From positions 506,698 through 570,697 of the forward strand of contig PHBJ01000005.1 of NCBI GenBank assembly GCA_002840555.1: 64,000 nt of DNA, in the 5' to 3' direction. The position numbers were made by a program, and so were the translations under genes. Source of the DNA: Deltaproteobacteria bacterium HGW-Deltaproteobacteria-13 (GTDB taxonomy: Bacteria > Desulfobacterota > Syntrophia > Syntrophales > Smithellaceae). This document shows, piece by piece, positions 44,601-54,161 of this stretch. Under the pieces are notes generated by a model. That model was not told where the DNA came from, searched no databases, and saw only the letters and a list, made by a program, of their open reading frames with translations. Position 1 is the first letter of the stretch; the number at the start of each line of letters is the position of its first letter.

Positions 44601-44854
44601 GAATCGCTGGTGGCGGACATATACAACAAATTGTCAAAACCGGTCATCTTTTGTTCAATGATCTGGGTGACACTATTCTCCACGGTTTCCGCTGATGCGC
44701 CGGGGTAGGAGGAATCAATGGCAATGGTGGGCGGGGCGATCGGAGGATACTGAGAAACAGGCAGGTTATAGATAGCCAGCGCGCCCGCAGCCATAATGAT
44801 GATAGCGACAACCCAGGCGAAAACCGGACGTTTGAGGAAAAATTTGGATAACAT
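41690..44854 (-). CDS. RND (HAE1/AcrB) efflux transporter
   Basis: 1054 residues, full AcrB length. Twelve membrane segments in two sets, with the proton-relay aspartates in AIGLLVDDAIVVVENVERIM and the typical PPTIAIDSSYPGASAETVE and RFRPIVMTSLAFGFGVLP motifs. It pumps drugs and other hydrophobic compounds from the inner membrane/periplasm through the OMF. Located between the adaptor and OMF genes with very short gaps. Confidence 0.95.
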   Translation of the reverse strand: MLSKFFLKRPVFAWVVAIIIMAAGALAIYNLPVSQYPPIAPPTIAIDSSYPGASAETVENSVTQIIEQKMTGFDNLLYMSATSDSAGSSRIELTFQAGTNPEDAWSQVQNKLQLAMTSLPDTVRNGGITVSKSTRNYLLIVGLVSEDGSMDRNDLQDYAKSNLEKILARVPGVGEVNIFGSGYAMRVWLNPDKLTSYRLTIDDIITALRSYNVEVSAGQLGGAPAQEGQRLNASIVVQNMLKTPEEFAAIPVRTNPDGSTIRIRDIGRTELGTEVYDIQAEINGKPATGLAIRQAAGANALDTADNVKAKLAELSKFFPQGLKVVYPYDTTPFIKVAIGEVVKTLFEAILLVFLVMWLFLGNIRATLVPTIAVPVVLLGTFGILGLFGYSINMLTMFAMVLAIGLLVDDAIVVVENVERIMAEEGLSPKEATAKSMEQITSALIGIGLVLSAVFGPMAFFPGSTGVIYRQFSITIISAMLLSVVVALILTPVLCASLLKPVKAGHEPAESAHPLLRPFFIWFDRAFFGLRKKYVDMVGHSLTRQKRYLIVFLVIVAAMGFLYLRMPTAYLPDEDQGILLAQVLMPKGSTLEQTKAVTKKIEHYFQNNEKEAVEDTLTLTGMGFSGRAQNNGMVFIKLKDWKLRNRADLKVKAIAGRAMMALSGIREAMVFAFPPPAVSELGMAKGMDFELLDRGDLGHQALLQAQNQLLGMASKDPRITSVRPNGMEDVSEYKIDVDWEKAGALGIPISSIHQTISAAFGSAYVNDFVRSGSVKRVFVQADAPYRMLPKDLEKIYVRNMSGTMVPFSSFASGRWTSGSPRLERFNGFPSLNIWGEAASGRSSGEAMKAMEELVAKLPRGIGYDWTGLSYQERVASSQAPLLYAFSVFVIFLCLAALYESWTIPISVLLVLPLGVIGGIIASSARGLANDVYFQIGLLTTLGLTTKNAILIVQFAKAGLEKGMGLIDATLQGVKLRFRPIVMTSLAFGFGVLPLVIATGAGAGAQNAIGTSVLGGMVTATILVVIFTPLFYVLIERIFGRKQKKQSEIANPSEVK

Positions 44855-44866
44855 CAGGCGCCTCCG

Positions 44867-46084
44867 TTAACTCTTTTTCAAGGGAGCCGCTGTCTGCGGA
44901 TTCCCTCCGGTTTTTTCACCATTTTCCATCGGGACGGCTTTTGCGGGGATTCCGGGCTTGACCTTCATCGCTCCTTCAACGATGACCCTGTCACCCGGCT
45001 CGAGGCCTGATGAAACCAGCCATTCATTACCGATGGCGCGATCGAGTACAAGCTGACGCTGCTGAACTGTATTTTGCACATCCACGATAAGAACAAGCGG
45101 GGCACCTTTGGAATCACGCGATACCGCCTGCTGGGGCACCAGTATCGCTTTCTTTTTCACGCCTTCCTGAACCTGCGCCCGAACAAACATACCCGGCAGG
45201 AGAATTCCTTTCGGATTGGGAAAAACAATGCGTAAAACAACCGATCCTGTTGTCGGATCGACTGTGACATCACGGAATTTAAGGGTTCCCTTCAAAGGAT
45301 ATTCCGTACCGTCATCCAGAAGAAGACTAACCTTTTGCTGACTTTCGCCATTTTGATCCAACCGCCCTTCCTGAATCTGGCGACGCAATCGAAGAATGTC
45401 CGCTGTTGACTGAGTGACATCGACATACATAGGATCAATTTTCTGTATCGTTGCCAAAGCGATTGGCTGATGCGCCGTCACCAGGGCGCCTTCCGTAACA
45501 TTGGATCTACCGATGCGGCCGGAAATCGGAGCCGTGATGGTTGTATATTTAAGGTTAATCCGTGCCGTCTCAACGGATGCTTTACCGTATTGAATGTCGG
45601 CCTGAACCTGTTTGAGCGCGGCCGCCGCATCGTCGTAATCCTGCTGACTTACCGCCTTGTCCACCAGCAGTTCCCGCAAACGGCCGGCCCTCAATTGAGT
45701 CGTTGAAAGCTGCGCTTCGGACCTGGCCAGCGCGGCAGTGGCATTGTTGAGCGCCGACTGATAAAGCGCGGAATCAATCTGGAACAGCGCCTGTCCTGCT
45801 TTGACATCGGAACCTTCCATAAAGAGGCGCTTCTGGATAATGCCGCTAACCTGGGGACGCACTTCAGCAACTAAATTGGCGGAAGTCCGGCCGGACAACT
45901 CGGTTGTCGTTACCACGGGCTTTGTTTGTACAACCATCACGGCGACTTCCGGTATCATGGGCGGAGGCCCTGCTTGCTTCTTTCCGCAACCTTCCAGTAT
46001 AAAACCGGCCAATACGACTATTGCGAGAGTGATCAGCAAAGCTCTGTTGTTTCTTTTCATTCGACACCTCATTGATAAATGCAA
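44867..46084 (-). CDS. RND periplasmic adaptor (membrane fusion protein)
   Basis: 405 residues. Lipobox (FILEGC) then the AcrA-like order: beta-barrel strand, lipoyl half-motifs (VRPQVSGIIQKRLFMEGSDV, VKAGQALFQID), coiled hairpin (ALARSEAQLSTTQLRAGRL), second lipoyl half (TITAPISGRIGRSNVTEGAL) and a C-terminal membrane-proximal domain. It links the RND pump to the OMF. Start may be the ATG at 46060 (MKRNN) or six codons upstream. Confidence 0.9.
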   Translation of the reverse strand: MHLSMRCRMKRNNRALLITLAIVVLAGFILEGCGKKQAGPPPMIPEVAVMVVQTKPVVTTTELSGRTSANLVAEVRPQVSGIIQKRLFMEGSDVKAGQALFQIDSALYQSALNNATAALARSEAQLSTTQLRAGRLRELLVDKAVSQQDYDDAAAALKQVQADIQYGKASVETARINLKYTTITAPISGRIGRSNVTEGALVTAHQPIALATIQKIDPMYVDVTQSTADILRLRRQIQEGRLDQNGESQQKVSLLLDDGTEYPLKGTLKFRDVTVDPTTGSVVLRIVFPNPKGILLPGMFVRAQVQEGVKKKAILVPQQAVSRDSKGAPLVLIVDVQNTVQQRQLVLDRAIGNEWLVSSGLEPGDRVIVEGAMKVKPGIPAKAVPMENGEKTGGNPQTAAPLKKS

Positions 46085-46102
46085 AAATATTTCATCTTAT
46101 TT

Positions 46103-46738
46103 CTATTTACTTTTTTTTACTTCTGTTTTTTCTTCAGTTTTAGGACGCGGCGCAAACCCGGTCATCAGCGTTTGCACACAATCGTGGATTCCCCGGCGGA
46201 CCCGGGTTTCATCGGATTCGTTCCCCATCCATCGGTCAAGCATGGCCGACTGGATGCTGATCATCCACAGGCATTTGGCGAGCACCGCGGGTTCGACGGC
46301 ATCGGAGAGCCGCCCTAACCGCTGCTCCGCAGCCAGATAAACATCCAGTCCTTCGATGGCGTATTGCGGACCCATATTCCGTTCTTTCACGATTTCCTGC
46401 AGACGGACGCGTAACTTTTGATCAGCGAAAATACAATTGACAATCGGCGTGATTTCATAGTGGGCATGATACACTGAGAGTAAAACCTCTTCCAGGTTTT
46501 CCGAAAGCGAGCGTTTTCCCACCTGAAGCGGCAGATTCAGCATCTGGTTCTTGGTTTCACGCACGCGTGTTTCAACGACTTCATAAATAAGTTCAGCCTT
46601 GTCCTTGAAGTGGTGATAAATCAACCCTTCGGCAACTTTTGCTTCGCGCGCTATTTCACGCGTGGTCAGACGAGCCAGACCATGGGTCTGCAGCAACCGA
46701 TCCGTTGCATTGATAATATTTTGACGGTTATCGCTCAT
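46103..46738 (-). CDS. TetR-family regulator of the efflux operon
   Basis: 211 residues. N-terminal helix-turn-helix: INATDRLLQTHGLARLTTRE, IAREAKVAEGLIYHHFKDKA. The C-terminal ligand domain is variable. It is the first gene of the minus-strand tetR-MFP-RND-OMF operon and sits directly downstream of a promoter overlapped by an inverted repeat, so autorepression of the whole operon is likely. The inducer is unknown. Confidence 0.9.
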   Translation of the reverse strand: MSDNRQNIINATDRLLQTHGLARLTTREIAREAKVAEGLIYHHFKDKAELIYEVVETRVRETKNQMLNLPLQVGKRSLSENLEEVLLSVYHAHYEITPIVNCIFADQKLRVRLQEIVKERNMGPQYAIEGLDVYLAAEQRLGRLSDAVEPAVLAKCLWMISIQSAMLDRWMGNESDETRVRRGIHDCVQTLMTGFAPRPKTEEKTEVKKSK

Positions 46739-46811
46739 CTTTACATTTCTTTTTTGAAGTTTCTAAAATTATATTGCTTCTTCGTTATAAATGGAGCCGT
46801 GATGTTTCATG

Positions 46812-46858
46812 TTGAGCATACGCTCAACTTTATTAATCCTATGCTCAACAATTGTCAA
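46812..46858 (-). promoter_or_regulatory. Promoter and TetR operator of the efflux operon
   Basis: Read on the minus strand: TTGACA (46858-46853), 17-base spacer, TAATAA (46835-46830). The inverted repeat TTGAGCATA (46812-46820) / TATGCTCAA (46840-46848), plus a third half-site CGCTCAA (46821-46827), straddles the -10 and spacer. A repressor bound here would block transcription. Confidence 0.75.
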
Positions 46859-46984
46859 GTGATTTTTTTATTGTTTGGGTAAAATAAATAATCTAATATA
46901 TATTAAAGACTTATCTATGAATTGCAGCTAGTTCACAGGTTCTGTTGACGTTATGAAACGTGTGACCAGCATCCGTTTGATTTG

Positions 46985-47545
46985 TTATGGTTTCTCGAAA
47001 TGATGATAATCCTTCGGCTGATCGAAATTGCCGCCCCAGTGCCAACCTCTCTTAAGAAATTCCTGAACGACGGGATGATCCGCCGTAAAGGTTCCCTCTT
47101 CTTTCGGACGATATTTTGCTCCTTCGGGAGCAATAACACCGTTGGGGTAAATAACGGGATTTTGCATGGGGTTTATATCTACGGCTTTCCCCAGTGAATG
47201 CATGGATAGTTTGGTTGTTCCTTCAATGACCCTGAAATTAAAAGAGGAAGAATTATTATCGGCCATGGAATTTTGATCATTCCACTGATAAGCAGCAATC
47301 GGAACGACCTTGCCTATGGGAAAGAATATTTTTTCGATAAAATTAAATATATCATAAACATCGTCTTCCAATTCCCGGTTGACAATGATTTGCCCCTGAT
47401 GCTTTCTTCCGTCAAAAGAATAATAGCAGACATCGATCATTGACAAGGTATCGATAATCTCCGATGGAGCATTTGTTCCTTCTATCGCGTCCGAAAAGCT
47501 CAGAGCGCTGTCCACAATAGATTCTTCCATAAAAAACATTGGCAC
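46985..47545 (-). CDS. M15 family D-Ala-D-Ala carboxypeptidase-like protein
   Basis: 186 residues. It has the zinc-binding pattern of M15C peptidases: SMHSLGKAVDINPMQNP and, near the end, WGGNFDQPKDYHHFEKP, supplying His, Asp and His ligands plus catalytic Glu region. No signal peptide is seen at the present start (MPMFFMEE). It may trim peptidoglycan peptides or be the lysis-type endopeptidase. It follows the GT2-DUF4922 gene. Confidence 0.75.
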   Translation of the reverse strand: MPMFFMEESIVDSALSFSDAIEGTNAPSEIIDTLSMIDVCYYSFDGRKHQGQIIVNRELEDDVYDIFNFIEKIFFPIGKVVPIAAYQWNDQNSMADNNSSSFNFRVIEGTTKLSMHSLGKAVDINPMQNPVIYPNGVIAPEGAKYRPKEEGTFTADHPVVQEFLKRGWHWGGNFDQPKDYHHFEKP

Positions 47546-47552
47546 GTTCCTC

Positions 47553-49946
47553 TTATAATTCTTTCAATAGGGTATCCATCATGCCCTCCGGCCATGATAC
47601 TTCCCTGTAGATATCACAAATGGCATGATAATCCAAATGGCTGTAGTTTTCCAGCAGCGGTGTAATAATGACTCCGGCCATATCCACGGCGCCGGGAGAA
47701 ACAAAAATCCTGTTTTCACCTGCGGCAAAATAGGCGTCCGGACGGTGTTTTCGGCGAAGAAACACAATAAGCCGCAATCGATTCCCGGCATAGTCGCAAA
47801 GGACGTTGACCTGCGCTTCGTCTTTTGTCTTATGTATTTTGTGCGCCGTTTTCAGCAAATTCACAAATTGCTCTTCCAATGCCTTCGCGTTTTTCGATTC
47901 CAGAACAATGACGGAACGGCCGGACGCATTGCCCCGGCTGTATTTAACCGAAGACTTCTCTCTGACCGGCGTCAGTTTTTTTAATTCCCTTAAAAAAGGA
48001 AGATCTTTTTTCGGAACAGCCTGAAAGTGCAGATGATCAGGTGCGGACGCTCCGCAGCAAGGACCATTATAAAAAACATTATAATCAGGCGACAGATCAA
48101 AGCTTAATTGCAAAAGCCTGCTGATGGACGGCGCAATTTCCTGGGCCTCATGCCGCAGAGCAACCACAGTAAAATGCTTTTTGAAAATCGGCGCGGGATT
48201 GCAAAGAATCAAATATTGATTTCTGTATAATACACCCAACTGTCGGGCCGGCAAATTATTTTCGCATAAAAAGCAGGCTCTGTTTTTGATGGATTCGGCA
48301 TCCACCGCGGCCCCGCTGCTCACCGCGCGTGCGGGATTATATTGCAGATAAACTTTATAAACGCCCGGCAGCTTCCTTGTGCGCACCGAAGCCAAATCAC
48401 GGCATGCGTCGGCAAGGCGAGGCCAGCTTTTCTTTTGCGAATCATAAAGACTTTGGCAAAGCAACAAGAGCGATAAATCTTTTCCTCCGTCAAATTCGGC
48501 AAAGATTCTCCGGCTATCCCGGGAAGGCTCTTCTTTATTTACTAATTTTCTGGCTTCGATTTCCGCGCTGCGCAGCTTATCCTTATATAAATTGTTGGCA
48601 TTTTGTTTTTCCACGGAAAGTCTGGCGTCCGTATTGTTTTTCCAGCGGCGGCACAAGTACAAACTTTCGTAGATCCTGCCGATTTTATATTCTCGGGTAA
48701 TCCGCAGTGCCACGGCGTAATCTTCGCCGTAACTGACATTGGGGAAGCCCACCCTGCGAATCACGGAAGAATCAAACGCGCGGGGCGCGCCCATGCCGTT
48801 GACGCGCAGCAGATTATTATGACCGTTCGTTTGCGTCCATTCCCGGTGGTCAATTAAACCCGGCGGGATAGGCTTCAAACGCTCATTAACCAGGGTATAA
48901 GAACCCACCACCATCGCGTACTTCCCTTGGCGCAGGATGTTCACGATTTTTTGCAGTGTCTGCGGCGAGCTGTAAAGGTCGTCGGAATCGAGTTGAACCA
49001 CATAACGTCCGCAGTGCGGCGAATAAATGGCTTCATTCCAGCAGCCGCCGATGCCGAGATCGCGACGCCGGGGAATGATATGATGAACATGGGGATACTT
49101 TGCGGCAAACTTTTTCAAAATGTCCGTGGTGCCGTCCGTGGAATGATTATCCACGACGATGATATTGAACGGGAAATCTGTTTTTTGATTCAAGGCGCTT
49201 TCCAGCGCGCCTGAAATTGTTTTTTTACGGTTGAGCACGGGAATAACGATGCTCGCCTTCCACTGAAGGCCGTCCTGTTCTTTATTTGTTGTTTTTGTAC
49301 GCGGCGGCAGGAACGCCCCGATGCGTCTCAGATGATTCGCCGCGATCTTTTCCAGCTTTTTCTGACGAAGGAAATTTTCTTTCGCGACATAGGCAAAATG
49401 AGCCTCTGTCTGCCTGCCGGATATCTTGACTTTTTTCTGCGTCTTTACGGATACCGAGTATAAAAATTCCGGCACGCGAATCAATTCATGATCAGCGGAA
49501 ATTTTCAGACGCAAATCATATAAAGCGGCATCAGCTTCGGAAGGCAGTGAACCGTATTTTTGCAGGGCGGATTTAACCGCCTCACAGGAGAAAAGCAAAA
49601 GATGTCCGAAATCGAAATCATCCCGGATGCTGCCCGGCTGATAATCTATCAGCGGATGCTTCATGAGATGGTTGCCTTCCTGCCGCATAAAATCCGAGTA
49701 AGTCATTCCCGCGCGCCTCTTTCCGGCAATCTCCAGCTGGCGGCGCAAAGACGATTCACTGCAATTTATTTTTGCTTCGTCATCCATCAATAACAGATAT
49801 TTGGCTGATAGTTTTTTCAGAAAGGATGAAAGGTTTTTTATTTCTCTGACATCACTCGCGCCTGAGGGAAAGAGGCCGGGCGCTTCTTCCTCTTTATTGA
49901 CGGGCACAAGAAGGAACCTGCCAAATTTTCGCGCTGAAGGTTTCAT
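47553..49946 (-). CDS. GT2 glycosyltransferase fused to DUF4922/HIT-like domain
   Basis: 797 residues. A 220-residue N-terminal part is unrecognised. A GT2 domain follows (ASIVIPVLNRKKTISGALES, IIVVDNHSTDGT, YVVQLDSDD with the DxD-type site). From about 540 a third domain starts (FLCENNLPARQLGVLYRNQY, NPAPIFKKHFTVVALRH, APDHLHFQAVP); the HxHxQ triad is that of GalT/HIT-like phosphorylases (DUF4922 group). This unusual fusion may link sugar transfer to nucleotide-sugar phosphorolysis. It lies between lptE and the M15 peptidase. Confidence 0.65.
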   Translation of the reverse strand: MKPSARKFGRFLLVPVNKEEEAPGLFPSGASDVREIKNLSSFLKKLSAKYLLLMDDEAKINCSESSLRRQLEIAGKRRAGMTYSDFMRQEGNHLMKHPLIDYQPGSIRDDFDFGHLLLFSCEAVKSALQKYGSLPSEADAALYDLRLKISADHELIRVPEFLYSVSVKTQKKVKISGRQTEAHFAYVAKENFLRQKKLEKIAANHLRRIGAFLPPRTKTTNKEQDGLQWKASIVIPVLNRKKTISGALESALNQKTDFPFNIIVVDNHSTDGTTDILKKFAAKYPHVHHIIPRRRDLGIGGCWNEAIYSPHCGRYVVQLDSDDLYSSPQTLQKIVNILRQGKYAMVVGSYTLVNERLKPIPPGLIDHREWTQTNGHNNLLRVNGMGAPRAFDSSVIRRVGFPNVSYGEDYAVALRITREYKIGRIYESLYLCRRWKNNTDARLSVEKQNANNLYKDKLRSAEIEARKLVNKEEPSRDSRRIFAEFDGGKDLSLLLLCQSLYDSQKKSWPRLADACRDLASVRTRKLPGVYKVYLQYNPARAVSSGAAVDAESIKNRACFLCENNLPARQLGVLYRNQYLILCNPAPIFKKHFTVVALRHEAQEIAPSISRLLQLSFDLSPDYNVFYNGPCCGASAPDHLHFQAVPKKDLPFLRELKKLTPVREKSSVKYSRGNASGRSVIVLESKNAKALEEQFVNLLKTAHKIHKTKDEAQVNVLCDYAGNRLRLIVFLRRKHRPDAYFAAGENRIFVSPGAVDMAGVIITPLLENYSHLDYHAICDIYREVSWPEGMMDTLLKEL

Positions 49947-49961
49947 GTTTAAATTGAACCT

Positions 49962-50501
49962 TTAAAATCCGGACATCATCTGGTTAAAGGCTTTTTCCGC
50001 CGTGTCGTTGGCCAGTTTAATCATCGCCTGTTTTCTGGCCGCGGAAAGCAAATTGATATCTTCGTTTAAGGTGTAATCAACGGAGCCCGTCATATTTTTC
50101 GAACTCCAGATAATTTTACCGCTTTCATTTTCCTGAAAGGTCAAATCCAGGGTAATGGTCGCGCGCTCTTCCGCCGCGAGATCATTTTTGAGATATGAAA
50201 GCGGCGAGGTATTCAGGTTAAGAATTCTCCCTTTTACTATCGCGTCCGCTGATTCCACGCTGTTAACAATTTTAAAACGGCTGTTTTGAATGAACTGGTT
50301 GATAAAAGCCGTCCGGATGTAATTTTCTATACCTGCCTGCGCTGTTCTATTGTCAAAGGGTTTAACGTAAACTTTTTGAATACGGTTATCAATAGACTCT
50401 CCCCGCGAAGCGAAGGAGTATCCGCACCCGAACAAGAGAGCCGAGCAAAGGCAAAGAATGGCAATTTTAATAATCAGCCGTTTGTTTTTTTTTTTCATCA
50501 T
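49962..50501 (-). CDS. lptE: LPS-assembly lipoprotein LptE
   Basis: 179 residues. The lipobox LLFGC followed by GYSFASRG is the standard LptE start. The strand pattern IQKVYVKPFDNRTAQAGIEN, DAIVKGRILNLNTSPLSYL and WSSKNMTGSVDYTL fits the family. It plugs the LptD barrel in lipopolysaccharide export. It follows leuS, the usual neighbour in many Gram-negative bacteria. Confidence 0.85.
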   Translation of the reverse strand: MMKKKNKRLIIKIAILCLCSALLFGCGYSFASRGESIDNRIQKVYVKPFDNRTAQAGIENYIRTAFINQFIQNSRFKIVNSVESADAIVKGRILNLNTSPLSYLKNDLAAEERATITLDLTFQENESGKIIWSSKNMTGSVDYTLNEDINLLSAARKQAMIKLANDTAEKAFNQMMSGF

Positions 50502-50527
50502 GACGATCCCTTAATCCCGCCGCGTTA

Positions 50528-53104
50528 TTAAGCGACAACAATGTTGACCAGTTTTTTGGGCACGTAAATAACCTTCTTTATTTGTGTTCCCGCGGTCATA
50601 GCCTTGATTTTTTCATCCTCTAAAGCGTTCGCTTTTATTTTTTCCGGATCTTCGTCTACCGCAACGGTCATCCGGCTGCGCAGTTTTCCGTTAATCTGCA
50701 CGACAATCGTCATCTCTTCTTCACTGGCAATTGCCGGATCAAACTGCGGCCAGGAAATATCAGCGGCCGGGGTCTTATGGCCAAGCAACTGCCAGAGCTC
50801 TTCCGTAATATGCGGCACAATCGGAACCAGCAGCGTGATGGCCGCCTCCAAGGCTTCCCGCACAACAGCCAGCGCAATCTTATCATCACTCGCGGGACGT
50901 TTAATTTGATAGAGGGTATTCACCAACTCCATGACGGCGCTAATGGCCGTATTGAAATGAAAACGGTCTTCGATATCAACCGTTACTTTACGAATCGTCT
51001 GATGGATTTTCCGCCGCAGAGCTTTCAGCTCGCCTTCCAATTCAACGCTGCCGGAGAGCGGTTCAACAGCTTTGACATCCTCAAGATATTCATCAACAAT
51101 GCGCCACAGGCGTCCCAGAAAGCGGAACGAGCCGTCTACGCCCTGTTCGCTCCATTCCAGATCTTTTTCCGGCGGCGCGGCAAACAGACAGAATATTCGC
51201 GCCGTGTCCGCTCCGTAGTTTTTCACCAGAAAATCAGGATCGATCACGTTCTTCAGCGATTTGGACATTTTTTCGGTCTTGCCGATGATCACTTCATTTC
51301 CGCAGATATGGCATTTGCCGTCCGCCGCCTGCTCCGGGAAAAGATAACCATGCTCTTTGCACTTCATCGTTTCCTTGCAGACCATGCCCTGAGTGAGCAG
51401 ATTGGTGAAGGGTTCGTCCACGCCGATCACGCCGAAGTCGCGCAGAACCTTGGTGTAAAAGCGCGAGTAGAGCAGATGCAGAATGGCATGTTCAATGCCG
51501 CCGATGTATTGATCCACGGGCATCCAGTAATCCAGTTTCTTGCGGTCGAGGCCGGGCTTGGTATCGCAATCGGGACAGCAATAGCGGTCGAAATACCAGG
51601 ACGATTCCACGAATGTATCCATCGTGTCGGTTTCGCGCGCGGCCTTGCCTCCGCACTTGGGACAGGTCGTATTGACAAATTCGGGAAGGGCCGCAAGCGG
51701 AGAGCCGCCCTCCGGACTGAAGACAACATTTTCGGGCAGAACCACGGGCAGGTCTTCTTCCCTGACCGGAACAATCCCGCATTTTTCGCAATTAATCATC
51801 GGAATCGGCGCGCCCCAGTAACGCTGACGGGAGATGCCCCAGTCGCGCAGACGGTATTGAATCGTGCGCCGCCCTTTTCCCTGAGCCGTAAGATAATCGG
51901 CGATGGCCTCCAGAACCTTGGTGTTTTCCATACCGTTGAACTGGCCGGAATTCACCAGAACGCCTTCATCCACATAGGCTTCCGTCATCGCGGCCGGATC
52001 AAGTGTTCTATCTTTCGGTGAAATAACGACAATCAGCGGCAGGTCGAATTTTTTGGCAAACTCAAAGTCGCGCTGGTCGTGCGTGGGCACGGCCATAACA
52101 CAGCCGGTGCCGTAATCGGCCAGAACGAAGTTAGCCGCGTAGATGGGCATCTTCCAACCGGTGAGCGGGTTGAGACAGTAAGAGTCCAAAAACAGGCCTT
52201 CCTTTTCATAATATTCGGAAGTCCGCATGAGCTTATCCTGCTTTTTGACTTTCTCCACAAACTGCTTGACGTTGCCCTCGCAGGGTTTTCCTTTGGCCAG
52301 CTCCATCACCAGCGGATGCTCCGCGGCCACCAGCATGAAGGTCGCGCCGAAGAGCGTGTCCTGACGGGTGGTAAATACCTTGATCGCGCCCGGTCCTTGA
52401 GCCATCGGGAAATCCACCTCACAGCCGTAGCTTTTGCCGATCCAGTTTTTTTGCATCGTCATGACGCGTTCCGGCCAGCCGGGGAGTTTGTCGCAATATT
52501 CAAGGAGTTCTTCGATGTAGGCGGTGATTTTGAAAAACCATTGATCCAGCACCTTCTCCTGCACTTCCGTGCCGCAGCGCCAGCACATGCCGCCTTCCAC
52601 CTGCTCATTGGCCAAAACAGTATCGCACTTGGCGCAGAAATTAACGCTGGAGCGTTTTTTATAAGCCAGGCCTTTTTCGTACATCCAGATAAAAAAGAGC
52701 TGCTCCCAGCGATAGTATTTCGGTTCACAGGTGGAGACTTCCCTATCCCAGTCATAACTGAAACCCATGCGCTTGAGCTGTTTTTTCATGTGGTTGATAT
52801 TTTCGTTGGTCCAAACGGCGGGATGAATCTTATGTTCGATGGCGGCATTTTCCGCGGGCATTCCAAAAGAGTCCCATCCGATCGGATGCAGGACGTTGAA
52901 TCCTTTCATATGCTTGTAGCGGGCGACCACATCGCCAATCGTGTAATTACGGACATGGCCGATATGAATTTTACCGGACGGATAAGGAAACATTTCCAGT
53001 AGATAGTATTTCTTTTTATGGGGATCTTCCGTAACTTTAAAGGACTTTTCTTCTTCCCATTTCTTTTGCCATTTTTCTTCAATGGCGATCGGTTCGTATT
53101 TCAT
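50528..53104 (-). CDS. leuS: Leucyl-tRNA synthetase
   Basis: 858 residues from ATG at 53104, which has GGAGAG eight bases upstream; the 15 extra codons upstream are not needed. HIGH motif in [22 protein letters not shown]1 editing domain ([19 protein letters not shown]) and KMSKS in [12 protein letters not shown]. It charges tRNA-Leu in the cytosol. First gene of the leuS-lptE-GT2-M15 run. Confidence 0.95.
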   Translation of the reverse strand: MKYEPIAIEEKWQKKWEEEKSFKVTEDPHKKKYYLLEMFPYPSGKIHIGHVRNYTIGDVVARYKHMKGFNVLHPIGWDSFGMPAENAAIEHKIHPAVWTNENINHMKKQLKRMGFSYDWDREVSTCEPKYYRWEQLFFIWMYEKGLAYKKRSSVNFCAKCDTVLANEQVEGGMCWRCGTEVQEKVLDQWFFKITAYIEELLEYCDKLPGWPERVMTMQKNWIGKSYGCEVDFPMAQGPGAIKVFTTRQDTLFGATFMLVAAEHPLVMELAKGKPCEGNVKQFVEKVKKQDKLMRTSEYYEKEGLFLDSYCLNPLTGWKMPIYAANFVLADYGTGCVMAVPTHDQRDFEFAKKFDLPLIVVISPKDRTLDPAAMTEAYVDEGVLVNSGQFNGMENTKVLEAIADYLTAQGKGRRTIQYRLRDWGISRQRYWGAPIPMINCEKCGIVPVREEDLPVVLPENVVFSPEGGSPLAALPEFVNTTCPKCGGKAARETDTMDTFVESSWYFDRYCCPDCDTKPGLDRKKLDYWMPVDQYIGGIEHAILHLLYSRFYTKVLRDFGVIGVDEPFTNLLTQGMVCKETMKCKEHGYLFPEQAADGKCHICGNEVIIGKTEKMSKSLKNVIDPDFLVKNYGADTARIFCLFAAPPEKDLEWSEQGVDGSFRFLGRLWRIVDEYLEDVKAVEPLSGSVELEGELKALRRKIHQTIRKVTVDIEDRFHFNTAISAVMELVNTLYQIKRPASDDKIALAVVREALEAAITLLVPIVPHITEELWQLLGHKTPAADISWPQFDPAIASEEEMTIVVQINGKLRSRMTVAVDEDPEKIKANALEDEKIKAMTAGTQIKKVIYVPKKLVNIVVA

Positions 53105-53240
53105 AATTAAAACTCTCCGTATGGTAAATATTGATGATTTGCTTAACATATCGGCGGGATGAGCGCAATGCCTTTATATGAACCCCAAGGCAGGTTCTGA
53201 CCCCTGATTCCGCGGCAGGCTTCGGGCATCATATCCGTGA

Positions 53241-53269
53241 TTGACATGGAGGAACTTTCTTCATATATT
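53241..53269 (+). promoter_or_regulatory. Strong promoter before enoyl-CoA hydratase gene
   Basis: TTGACA, 17-base spacer and TATATT lie 42 bases upstream of the hydratase start. Confidence 0.65.
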
Positions 53270-53310
53270 TCCTTACGAATTTTATTATCCCATGAGAAAG
53301 GAGTCTCGTC

Positions 53311-54027
53311 ATGGAAAAAACCGTATTGTTTGAAGTAGAAGGCCCGATTGCTCTGATTACACTGAACCGGCCGGAAAGGCACAATTCCATTTGTCAGGAT
53401 CTGCTCATCAACCTGTATAACGCCATCGATGAAGTGGCGCGCAACAGCGATATAAAAGTCGCGATTCTTACCGGCAACGGCAAGTCGTTCTGTTCAGGCA
53501 TCGATCTTAATGTGATCGGCAAGGATAATCTTCTCGATCCGCGGGGCGACGGCAAAGATATGCCGGATGTCTTTGCGTCCTGCAATAAACCCATCATCGG
53601 GGCGATCAACGGCAATACCATTACCGGAGGCTTCGAACTGGCCATGCACTGCGATTTTCTTATCGCCTCGGAGAATGCCCGGTTCACCGATTCCCACGCG
53701 AAGGTCGGCATCCATCCGGGTTGGGGAATGACCCAGTTACTACAGCGCTCGGTCGGCCAGCGGATGGCCAAGCAGTTGTCGTTCACCTGTAAACCGCTGT
53801 CCGCGCAGGATGCGCTCCGGTGCGGGCTTGTTAACGAGGTGGTGCCCCCTGCGGAGCTGGTGCCCCGAGCCAGGCAGATCGCCCAGGATATCTGCGCGGT
53901 CCATTACGACATCATGCTCAAGATAAAGACCTTGATCGAAAAACAAAATGAGGTGTCCTTTGATGAGGCTTGCAAATTGGAACGGGAAGGATTTCAGGAT
54001 TTCGTCGGGAAGGCGAAACTTTTTTGA
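53311..54027 (+). CDS. Enoyl-CoA hydratase/isomerase family protein
   Basis: 238 residues, slightly short of the family norm (about 260). GAGAAAGGAG is upstream of the ATG. Crotonase features: VAILTGNGKSFCSGIDLNVI (oxyanion hole), KPIIGAINGNTITGGFELAM (second oxyanion Gly), and DSHAKVGIHPGWGMTQ, with the usual Glu of the hydratase active site replaced or displaced (PGWGM). It may be a hydratase or isomerase in acyl-CoA degradation. Confidence 0.85.
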   Translation: MEKTVLFEVEGPIALITLNRPERHNSICQDLLINLYNAIDEVARNSDIKVAILTGNGKSFCSGIDLNVIGKDNLLDPRGDGKDMPDVFASCNKPIIGAINGNTITGGFELAMHCDFLIASENARFTDSHAKVGIHPGWGMTQLLQRSVGQRMAKQLSFTCKPLSAQDALRCGLVNEVVPPAELVPRARQIAQDICAVHYDIMLKIKTLIEKQNEVSFDEACKLEREGFQDFVGKAKLF

Positions 54028-54074
54028 TAAAAACAGGACATTTCTAAATTGACTGGACAGTTACTAATATTGAA

Positions 54075-54103
54075 TTGACGTACAAAATCCTTCTACGTAT
54101 ACT
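54075..54103 (+). promoter_or_regulatory. Promoter before 2-oxoacid oxidoreductase genes
   Basis: TTGACG, 17-base spacer and TATACT lie about 60 bases upstream of the alpha-subunit gene. Confidence 0.6.
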
Positions 54104-54161
54104 TTCTGAGTGTAAAGGAAGTCCTTATCAATTTAAGCCGTGGAAAACAGCAGAGTGAATT

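Noticed and set aside
50777..53002. Long plus-strand ORFs of 414 and 307 residues
   Set aside because: They are antisense to leuS in a GC-rich gene, where stop codons are rare on the other strand; leuS motifs are unambiguous.
53105..53310. T-box leader for leuS
   Set aside because: The 50 or so bases before leuS on its strand lack a T-box core and a terminator/antiterminator.
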